Below, piece after piece: positions 1 through 5,494 of a DNA stretch of 6,973 nucleotides (position 1 is the stretch's first letter; each line of letters starts with the position of its first letter). The stretch is from positions 1 to 6,973 of the forward strand of contig CAITZN010000007.1 in assembly GCA_903896915.1 (NCBI GenBank), in the 5' to 3' direction. The notes below the pieces were generated by a model. That model searched no databases and was not told where the DNA came from. It saw only the letters and a program-made list of their open reading frames with translations. The translations under genes and the position numbers were made by a program. The DNA comes from an uncultured bacterium (GTDB taxonomy: Bacteria; Desulfobacterota; Desulfobulbia; Desulfobulbales; Desulfobulbaceae).

Positions 1-1666
1 ACGGAAACGTCAGACCGGTTTTCTCTTTCCTTCCATTTTCACCTCGAGTCGTGACGGTTTTGGTATTGAGACGCCTTTTTTTATCAACCTCTCACCGAAT
101 ACAGACCTTACCCTCCTTCCCAGGTATATGGCCAATCGCGGCATGATGAACGGTGCAGAATTCCGTTATGTTCTCGATGAAACCAGCAAGGGCATGCTGA
201 CGGGGAATTATCTTGCCGATACCCTGTCCGATCTTTCCAATTCTTCTCATGCATCCTACCTTCAGGACGGACAGTTCACCCATACCAATTCGGATCGCTA
301 CTGGCTTCGCGGCAAAGCAGACCAAAATATTGGCCAATGGGTTACCCGCTTGGATATGGATGTTGCTTCCGATTTGGATTACCTGCGGGAATTCGATTCC
401 GGGTCAACAGGTTTTGATACCAACCAAGCAAAATTTTCCGAAGTTTTCGGGCGTGGTTTTATTGATAAAGCGAGCAGATATCGCGCCAATACACTTGCAT
501 TTCTTCGTTCCTGGGACAACGGAACTTCCCTGCAAGGGGAATTCCTAGCGGTCAATGACCTTAGTCAGCAGATATACACTGCTGACAATCCCTCGCAGGT
601 CTGGAGAATGCCTTCGGTTACCCACTCTGGCCTTCTGCCTTTGTACAAGACCGGCGGCCCAGATATTTCCTGGGATGCCAACTATGTTAATTTCTGGCGG
701 GAAAAGGGCGTCGGCGCCCAGCGTCTCGACCTGGTCCCCAAAATAACGACGGGGATCCCCATGAGCCCCTATCTCGAGACTATTGCCAGTGGTGGTGTCC
801 GGGACACCCTGTATATGATTCAGGACAATGGTGCGTCCGCTTGGGAAGACAGTAATTCGAAAAACCGTTACCTTTATAATTTGGGCGGAGAGATAGGCAC
901 TACCTTGATGCATGATTTCACCACCAATATCGGTGACGTCAAGGCCTGGAGCCATACGCTTCGCCCCTATGTTGCGTACAGTTACACCTCTATCCCCAAA
1001 GATGTGTTATTGCCGCAATTCGACAGCATAGATACACTTAGAGATCAAAACATCATATATTACGGGGTTAATAATTTCTTTGACATCTCCGGAGAGCGTA
1101 AAGGTCGCGAATATGAACGAACCTATGCCTTTCTTAAGGTGAAACAGGGGTATGATCTGCTCAATAAAGACAGCAACGCCCCGTTGACCTCTACTGAAAC
1201 GCCCGGCAGTTTTTTCGGGAATCTCCCTCCCATGATTTCAGGTTCCGGCCCGCTGACCCCCGTTGAAATTAAAACCGGTTTTTATCCCCTCGAACTCATC
1301 CGTCTCATGTACACAACGGACGTCGATATGTACGGCAAAGGTGCCTATCTTCATGCAATCGAGGCCGATTATGCGAGTGGACGAGGCGACCTGTTCGCTT
1401 TAGATTACAGATATAACTCGATCACCAACGTCAATTCTGTCAGTGGCAGTGTCTGGCATCTGCTGCCGTATAATTTTGCAGCTGGATACAGTCTGCAACG
1501 CGCCATTGCGACGAGTGAAACTATCGAGGAAAAAATAAGACTGAGGTACAACCAACCCTGCTGGTCGCTTGAGCTTGCGGCGAATTCAACACCGGGAGCG
1601 CAAAGCTTGACGCTCACCTTTAGTCTCGCCAATATTGGGAATGGTTTTAATGTTCCTGGATTTTAA
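1..1666 (+). CDS. lptD: LPS-assembly protein LptD, C-terminal part (5' end outside window)
   Basis: LptD is the outer-membrane beta-barrel that, with the lipoprotein LptE, receives lipopolysaccharide from the periplasmic LptA bridge and inserts it into the outer leaflet. The frame is open from base 2 and already coding there, so the gene starts upstream; the ATG at 128 is internal. About 554 residues are visible, which fits most of the barrel of a protein usually 700-850 residues long. Family hallmarks are the early segment reading KRQTGFLFP, then a GFGIETPFFINLSPN stretch and LLPRYMANRG, later RPYVAYSYTSIP, and near the C-terminus a Cys-Trp-Ser-Leu-Glu-Leu strand. The protein ends in Phe, as expected for a barrel assembled by the Bam complex. 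Only one cysteine (in QPCWSLEL) is visible, so any inter-domain disulfide would need partners in the missing N-terminal part. It is probably the upstream gene of an envelope operon continuing to about 4970. Confidence 0.93.
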   Translation, partial: RKRQTGFLFPSIFTSSRDGFGIETPFFINLSPNTDLTLLPRYMANRGMMNGAEFRYVLDETSKGMLTGNYLADTLSDLSNSSHASYLQDGQFTHTNSDRYWLRGKADQNIGQWVTRLDMDVASDLDYLREFDSGSTGFDTNQAKFSEVFGRGFIDKASRYRANTLAFLRSWDNGTSLQGEFLAVNDLSQQIYTADNPSQVWRMPSVTHSGLLPLYKTGGPDISWDANYVNFWREKGVGAQRLDLVPKITTGIPMSPYLETIASGGVRDTLYMIQDNGASAWEDSNSKNRYLYNLGGEIGTTLMHDFTTNIGDVKAWSHTLRPYVAYSYTSIPKDVLLPQFDSIDTLRDQNIIYYGVNNFFDISGERKGREYERTYAFLKVKQGYDLLNKDSNAPLTSTETPGSFFGNLPPMISGSGPLTPVEIKTGFYPLELIRLMYTTDVDMYGKGAYLHAIEADYASGRGDLFALDYRYNSITNVNSVSGSVWHLLPYNFAAGYSLQRAIATSETIEEKIRLRYNQPCWSLELAANSTPGAQSLTLTFSLANIGNGFNVPGF

Positions 1667-1690
1667 GAAGAGGTCATTGGTCTCCTTCTT
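1665..1690 (+). other. Weak imperfect hairpin between lptD and the DHH gene
   Basis: The bases AAGAAG (1665-1670, starting inside the lptD stop codon) can pair with CTTCTT (1685-1690). A further AG/CT step is possible around one bulged base, enclosing a loop of about nine bases. No T-run follows, so this is not a classical intrinsic terminator. It contains the only purine-rich, Shine-Dalgarno-like sequence (GAAGAGG, 1667-1673) ahead of the next gene, about 32 bases from its ATG. It could be chance. Confidence 0.25.
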
Positions 1691-1705
1691 CACCTTCGTT
1701 TATCC

Positions 1706-2668
1706 ATGAATTGCATCGATGTGTTCAATGGGGATGCAGATGGCATCTGCGCACTGCAGCAACTCCGCCTGCATCAGCCGCAACCGGAGGCACGACTCAT
1801 CACCGGTGTCAAGCGAGACATCGCGCTCCTTGACCGGCTCAAAGATACGGCCGCCAGCCGCATCACCGTATTGGATATCTCGCTTGATCGAAACCGGGAC
1901 GCGCTCGAGCAACTGTTGTTGAACCGAAATCTCGTCTTTTACGCAGATCACCATTACAGTGGCGACATTCCTGATTCCTCCTTTCTTAAAGCGCACATCG
2001 ATCCTTCGCCTCACCTCTGCACCTCCCTCATCATTGATCGGCTGTTGGCAGGGAAATTCCGCACCTGGGCTATAACAGGGGCTTTTGGCGACAATCTTGA
2101 TGAAGTGGCGGGTGAGTATGCCAGGGCCATCAATTTGCAAACCGCAGAGATTCAAAAACTCCGCGAAATTGGGCTTCTCCTCAATTACAATGGCTATGGC
2201 TTTTCAATTGAGGACCTTCTTGTCCATCCCTCCGATTTGTTTCGCGAGGTACAGCACTATCCCGACCCTTTTAGTTTTTACCAGGACTCGGCAATACTGC
2301 GGAATCTTCGAGTAGAATATGAACGCGACATGGCCAATGCGGCAGGTTTACGGCCCTTCAGGATATATGCGACAGGGCGCGTCTTCTGGCTCCCAGAGGC
2401 CACTTGGTCGAGAAGGGTAGTCGGCGTTTTTGCCAACCAGATGGTCCGTGAGCAACCTGACAGGGCTCATGCAACCGTAATCGTCAACCCTGACGGCAGC
2501 CTGTGGGTCAGTGTCCGTGCACCGTTAACAACCCGCAAAGGAGCGGATACGCTTTGCCGTCAATTCGTGACCGGTGGTGGCAGGGCTGCCGCTGCGGGGA
2601 TCAACAAGCTACCCGCACACGAGGCGGAAACTTTTTTCTCCATGTTTTCTCATCATCTTTTTTGTTAA
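1706..2668 (+). CDS. DHH/DHHA1 family phosphoesterase of unknown substrate
   Basis: This 320-residue protein has the metal-dependent DHH phosphoesterase layout. Motif I is FNGDADG (Asp10, Asp12), motif II is VLDIS (Asp57), motif III is YADHH (Asp81-His82-His83) and motif IV is GAFGDN (Asp129). A C-terminal DHHA1-type substrate-binding domain ends in TGGGRAAAAGIN (about residues 289-300). The DHH superfamily includes RecJ nucleases, NrnA-type oligonucleotide/pAp phosphatases, GdpP cyclic-dinucleotide hydrolases and pyrophosphatases; I cannot choose among these. Two differences from the exonuclease members are visible: Asn8 stands where an upstream His/Asp ligand is common in motif I, and Arg293 replaces the His of GGGH. 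No signal peptide is seen, so it is probably cytoplasmic. ATG 1706 is the only standard in-frame start after the lptD stop. There is no good Shine-Dalgarno nearby, which suggests coupling to lptD translation, 39 bases away. Confidence 0.86.
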   Translation: MNCIDVFNGDADGICALQQLRLHQPQPEARLITGVKRDIALLDRLKDTAASRITVLDISLDRNRDALEQLLLNRNLVFYADHHYSGDIPDSSFLKAHIDPSPHLCTSLIIDRLLAGKFRTWAITGAFGDNLDEVAGEYARAINLQTAEIQKLREIGLLLNYNGYGFSIEDLLVHPSDLFREVQHYPDPFSFYQDSAILRNLRVEYERDMANAAGLRPFRIYATGRVFWLPEATWSRRVVGVFANQMVREQPDRAHATVIVNPDGSLWVSVRAPLTTRKGADTLCRQFVTGGGRAAAAGINKLPAHEAETFFSMFSHHLFC

Positions 2669-2688
2669 ATTGTTTTCCTGGTGCGCTT

Positions 2689-3759
2689 ATGATTGATTGT
2701 TTTTTGACCAGGCGGCTCGACAAACTGGCGCGCATGGCTTTTCAAGCCGGACTGTGGCTGCTGTTGCTACAGGTGTCCTGTTGTTCCCCGGTCGCAGCCC
2801 AAGAATTACCAGCAGACCTCGTTGAAGATGGGCAACTCATTAATCTGCAGCAGGAAAAATACCAGCAGCTTTTTGCCGAACTTAGTCAGAAGTATCAGTT
2901 TACCCCACCGGAATTGCAGGCAATTTTCAAAGGACAGGCCATCAACAGACAGGTGCTCGTTCTGATGGATAAACAGTGGGAGGCCAAACCCTACTATCAA
3001 TATGCGCCCCGGTTTGTCACCCCAGAAAATATAAGAGAAGGCAAGGCAAAGCTAGCGCAGCACAAAGAACTGCTCGACAGAATCGAAGCAACCTTCGGCG
3101 TCAACCGGGAGGTCGTGGTGGCCATCTGGGGCGTGGAAACCCGATATGGCGCCAGCCAGGGTAAGTTTGATGTTCTCCAGACTCTGAATACCCTTTTTGA
3201 TGCCTACCCGCGCCGGTCTGATTTCTATCGCAAAGAGCTGATCGCATACCTCCTTCTCTGCCGGGAAAACGGAGTCGATCCCCACGGTATCATGGGCTCC
3301 TATGGAGCTGCTTTCGGTCAGACCCAATTCATTCCCTCCTCATTCCGTGAATACTCTGTCAGTTTTGATGGTGATGATAAGCGGGATGTCTGGCATTCGG
3401 TCCCGGACATCCTCGCATCCATTGCCAACTACTTGAAACGAAGCAAATGGACTCTCAATGCCCCTGTTTATGGTGAATTGGGCCATGTCCTCAAGGATCC
3501 GCTTCTAGTTGCGGCCGAGTTGAAAGGTCGCAAAGAACTGGTCCCGTTCGACGTGGTGCGCAAGGTGCAGAATCCCGGAATTCCCCTTTCTCCGCAAAAC
3601 AGACCGCTCACTATCATCGGGCTGGAGCTGCCACCGGGAGGGGAATTTGCCAAACGTTATATTGCCGGCTACCCTAACTTTCAGGCGATCACCGAATGGA
3701 ACCATTCCAACCGTTATGCCATGGCGGTGACCGAATTGGCGGAGGCCTTTGTCCGCTGA
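2689..3759 (+). CDS. mltB: Lytic murein transglycosylase, MltB type (GH103)
   Basis: MltB-type enzymes cleave the MurNAc-GlcNAc bond of peptidoglycan non-hydrolytically, leaving 1,6-anhydro-MurNAc ends. From ATG 2689 the product is 356 residues. Residues 1-37 look like a Sec signal: a basic n-region (Arg8, Arg9, Lys12, Arg15), a Leu-rich core, and a Val-Ala-Ala cleavage site ending near residue 37. Cys31 and Cys32 lie in this region, but Gln at -3 of Cys31 spoils a lipobox, so a soluble periplasmic enzyme is more likely than a lipoprotein. The catalytic glutamate is Glu150 in WGVETRYG. The second GH103 signature, GSYGAAFGQTQFIPSSF, lies at 203-219, and the C-terminal NHSNRYAMAV segment is also typical. 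The frame stays open upstream to 2503, but that part overlaps the DHH gene and lacks family features. ATG 2734 would remove the basic n-region. No clear ribosome-binding site precedes 2689. The gene lies 20 bases after the DHH gene and directly ahead of mltA. Confidence 0.92.
   Translation: MIDCFLTRRLDKLARMAFQAGLWLLLLQVSCCSPVAAQELPADLVEDGQLINLQQEKYQQLFAELSQKYQFTPPELQAIFKGQAINRQVLVLMDKQWEAKPYYQYAPRFVTPENIREGKAKLAQHKELLDRIEATFGVNREVVVAIWGVETRYGASQGKFDVLQTLNTLFDAYPRRSDFYRKELIAYLLLCRENGVDPHGIMGSYGAAFGQTQFIPSSFREYSVSFDGDDKRDVWHSVPDILASIANYLKRSKWTLNAPVYGELGHVLKDPLLVAAELKGRKELVPFDVVRKVQNPGIPLSPQNRPLTIIGLELPPGGEFAKRYIAGYPNFQAITEWNHSNRYAMAVTELAEAFVR
3741..3745 (+). promoter_or_regulatory. Candidate ribosome-binding site for a CTG start of mltA
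   Basis: GGAGG sits inside the end of mltB, 10 bases before the in-frame CTG at 3756-3758, which overlaps the mltB stop as CTGA. It is the only strong Shine-Dalgarno-like sequence near any possible mltA start. It may instead be just the Ala-Glu-Ala coding sequence of MltB. Confidence 0.35.
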
Positions 3760-3788
3760 TTAGAAAAAATAACCGTCTCCTCGATACG

Positions 3789-4970
3789 GTGAACATCTGG
3801 AAAATTACGCCCCTGGTCGTCTTCAGTGCAGTGTTTTTCCTCCTGCTGGCGGCAGGTGCGGCTTTTTCCGCTCTCGTGCCCCTGCAGGGATCGCAATACC
3901 CCGCCTTCCATGATGATCTGCAGTTGCAAGAGCTCAAAATCACCCTTGACCATAGCCTTGCTTTCTTGCGCACCGTTCCGGCCTCTACCTGCTATAAGGT
4001 TGCGGGAATCTCCGTTCCCGTTCAGCGCCTGATCGATTCCGCCCTCTTTTTTCAAAAAATACTGCAGTCCTCTCCTTCGCCTGACCAATTGAATCAGCAG
4101 ATCCAGACCTCCTATACCGTGTATCGGTTCGATGGCGATCAAAGTACAAAAACTCGCCGCATGCTGATTACCGGTTATTACCAACCCATTTTTGCAGGAA
4201 GCCTTGAACGGCATCCGCCTTTTCTCTATCCTCTCTATGCGGTCCCCAAGAGCCTAAAGATTCAAGAATCCGCGAACAGAAAAAAAAATATTGGCCGCAT
4301 GCAGGGGGGGCGACTCATACCCTTCTGGACGAGAAAAGAAATTGAGCTGCGCAACCTGCTCCAAGGGCAGGAATTGGTCTGGTTACGGGATCCCTTTGAC
4401 TCCTTTGTCCTCCATGTTCAGGGTTCGGGAATAATTCAACTGGCCGACGGCAGTATGCGCAGCGTTCATTTCGCGCAAGGCAATGGCCGCCAATACACCA
4501 GTGTCGGCAAATACCTGGTCGACAGTGGCCGGATGCTCCTTGCCGATGTTAATATGGACAGCATACGGCAATACCTGGTTGATCATCCCGAAGAACGGGA
4601 CCTGGTTCTGCATCAAAACGAGTCTTTTATCTTCTTCCATTGGAGCAAAGCAGGATCGGTAATCGGTAACCTGGGGCAGGCATTGACGGCCGGGCGTTCC
4701 ATTGCCGCTGATCAGCTGTGGTATCCCCCAGGAGCGCTGGTCTTTGTGGACAGCAGGAGGCCGGTGATGACCAACGGACAGGTGGTTGACTGGAAACCGT
4801 TGCAACGATTTGCCAGTGTCCAGGATACCGGCTCTGCATTGACCGGGCCGGGTCGGGTCGATATCTTCTGGGGATCAGGCGAGCAGGCGGGAATGGAGGC
4901 AGGGCAGATGAAAGAGGACGGAAGCGTCTATCTGTTGCTGCTCAACGAAGGAGTGCGACTGAGTGATTAA
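3789..4970 (+). CDS. mltA: Membrane-bound lytic murein transglycosylase, MltA type (GH102, 3D domain)
   Basis: MltA-type enzymes degrade peptidoglycan glycan strands to 1,6-anhydromuropeptides. From GTG 3789 the product is 393 residues. Residues about 7-33 form a hydrophobic N-terminal segment with no lipobox cysteine, so this looks like a signal anchor or signal-peptidase-I substrate, unlike the E. coli lipoprotein. Family motifs follow in order: TGYYQP (128-133), YPLYAVPKSL, GRLIPFWTRKEIE, VQGSG (210-214), NGRQYTSVGKYL, LTAGRSIAADQ, and the C-terminal 3D domain with QDTGSALTGPGRVDIFWG. Asp346 (QDTG) and Asp358 (VDIFWG) are the 3D-domain aspartates; Asp346 is the likely equivalent of the E. 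coli catalytic aspartate. The start is uncertain. GTG 3789 has no Shine-Dalgarno. CTG 3756 has GGAGG upstream, overlaps the mltB stop by four bases, and would add the basic stretch IRKNNR before the hydrophobic segment. ATG 3696 overlaps mltB by 64 bases and is unlikely. A9 and G7 runs lie at 4280-4310. Confidence 0.92.
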   Translation: MNIWKITPLVVFSAVFFLLLAAGAAFSALVPLQGSQYPAFHDDLQLQELKITLDHSLAFLRTVPASTCYKVAGISVPVQRLIDSALFFQKILQSSPSPDQLNQQIQTSYTVYRFDGDQSTKTRRMLITGYYQPIFAGSLERHPPFLYPLYAVPKSLKIQESANRKKNIGRMQGGRLIPFWTRKEIELRNLLQGQELVWLRDPFDSFVLHVQGSGIIQLADGSMRSVHFAQGNGRQYTSVGKYLVDSGRMLLADVNMDSIRQYLVDHPEERDLVLHQNESFIFFHWSKAGSVIGNLGQALTAGRSIAADQLWYPPGALVFVDSRRPVMTNGQVVDWKPLQRFASVQDTGSALTGPGRVDIFWGSGEQAGMEAGQMKEDGSVYLLLLNEGVRLSD

Positions 4971-5006
4971 GTTCGACCCTTAACATTACGAAACTTCTGT
5001 GATTTT

Positions 5007-5040
5007 GTAGAGAGACTCCTCACCCTAATTTCTCCTCTAC
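5007..5040. other. Imperfect inverted repeat at the convergent gene junction
   Basis: GTAGAGAGA (5007-5015) can pair with TCTCCTCTAC (5031-5040) over nine base pairs with one bulged base, leaving a loop of 15 bases. It spans the junction between mltA and the - strand DUF77 gene and includes the last codons and stop of the latter. Neither strand has a T-run directly after the stem, so it is not a textbook intrinsic terminator. It may still help end or stabilise the converging transcripts, or it may be chance. Confidence 0.3.
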
Positions 5041-5319
5041 GCTCCGCACCTTGTCGGCCATGGTCTGATCGCGGTCAATACGGGTGCCGAGCTTGATGGT
5101 GGTGGTGATGCGTGGTGCGCCCATTGCATGGACCCGTTCATGACATTGCTTGACCGCCGCCATGACCATCTCCCAGTCGCCCTCTATGTTGGTGCCGTAG
5201 GCATGCAGTTGCGTCTTGAGCCCGGCCTCCCGCAGAACCCGGTGGCACTCGGCAACATAGGTGGAAACGGAAACGCCCACTCCGAGCGGCACGATACACA
5301 GATCCATGATCACTTGCAT
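5020..5319 (-). CDS. MTH1187/DUF77-family thiamine-binding-type protein
   Basis: This 99-residue protein matches the small MTH1187/YkoF-related family (DUF77), whose members bind thiamine or a thiamine precursor pyrimidine in a ferredoxin-like fold that assembles into dimers or tetramers. Typical elements in order are an N-terminal strand ending in CIVPLG, the GVSVSTYVAE helix start, HAYGTNIEGDW in the middle, a helix with KQCHERVHAMGAPR, and a final strand TTTIKLGTR followed by a charged helix. The length equals the usual family size of about 100 residues, so the gene appears complete. The start at 5319 is well supported: the coding strand carries TGGAGGAAAGT immediately before the ATG, giving GGAGG with five-base spacing. 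It has no signal peptide and is probably cytoplasmic. It is convergent with mltA and divergent from the receiver-pyruvate kinase gene. Members are often found beside transport or thiamine genes, but none is seen here, so the biological role stays open. Confidence 0.88.
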   Translation of the reverse strand: MQVIMDLCIVPLGVGVSVSTYVAECHRVLREAGLKTQLHAYGTNIEGDWEMVMAAVKQCHERVHAMGAPRITTTIKLGTRIDRDQTMADKVRSVEEKLG

Positions 5320-5335
5320 ACTTTCCTCCAGTCCA

Positions 5336-5349
5336 TCGGGTAGGCCCGA
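5336..5349 (-). other. Small perfect hairpin just upstream of the DUF77 ribosome-binding site
   Basis: TCGGG (5336-5340) and CCCGA (5345-5349) form a five-base-pair stem around a four-base loop. On the - strand transcript it would end six bases before the TGGAGGAAA Shine-Dalgarno of the DUF77 gene. It could affect translation initiation, but a stem this short can occur by chance. Confidence 0.3.
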
Positions 5350-5354
5350 ACTCA

Positions 5355-5367
5355 GCTGCGATGCAGC
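5355..5367 (-). other. Second small inverted repeat in the DUF77 leader
   Basis: GCTGC (5355-5359) and GCAGC (5363-5367) are perfect inverted repeats around three bases. With the hairpin at 5336-5349 they form a tandem pair in the presumed 5' leader of the - strand gene. The repeat could also be a short operator between the divergent genes. I see no full TPP riboswitch here: there is not enough paired sequence for its conserved arms. Confidence 0.25.
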
Positions 5368-5415
5368 AAACCACCAAAGAACTTGCCATCCTCACGAAAA
5401 CAGATGATTTCTTTT

Positions 5416-5444
5416 TTCCCATTTACCTCTTTTTCCACTATGCT
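5416..5444 (+). promoter_or_regulatory. Possible sigma-70-like promoter for the receiver-pyruvate kinase gene
   Basis: TTCCCA (5416-5421) and TATGCT (5439-5444) resemble -35 and -10 boxes, four of six matches each, with a 17-base spacer. They sit about 50 bases before the ATG at 5495, inside a pyrimidine-rich stretch. The match is modest and rests on the sequence alone. Confidence 0.28.
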
Positions 5445-5494
5445 ACAAAAAGCTATTGAAGACAACCTGTAACCCCTGCCCATGAGGTTATGTC

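Noticed and set aside
545..955. Open frame of 136 codons on the - strand inside lptD
   Set aside because: Shadow of the strongly recognisable LptD barrel sequence, with no family resemblance.
1700..2155. Open frame of 151 codons on the - strand opposite the DHH gene
   Set aside because: The + strand carries all DHH motifs over the same bases; the - strand product resembles no family I know and has no convincing ribosome-binding site.
2503..2688. Extension of the mltB frame upstream to 2503
   Set aside because: It overlaps the conserved C-terminal DHHA1 end of the preceding gene in another frame, lacks family features, and would bury the signal peptide about 60 residues inside the protein.
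3714..4214. Open frame of 166 codons on the - strand across the mltB-mltA junction
   Set aside because: It covers conserved MltB and MltA sequence on the opposite strand and looks like low-quality shadow translation.
4971..5019. Intrinsic terminator directly after mltA
   Set aside because: No GC-rich stem followed by a T-run is visible; only the imperfect hairpin at 5007-5040, without a T-tail.
5320..5420. TPP (thiamine) riboswitch ahead of the DUF77 gene
   Set aside because: Short CTGAG- and ACCC-like strings are present, but the conserved arms, spacing and junction of a TPP aptamer are missing.
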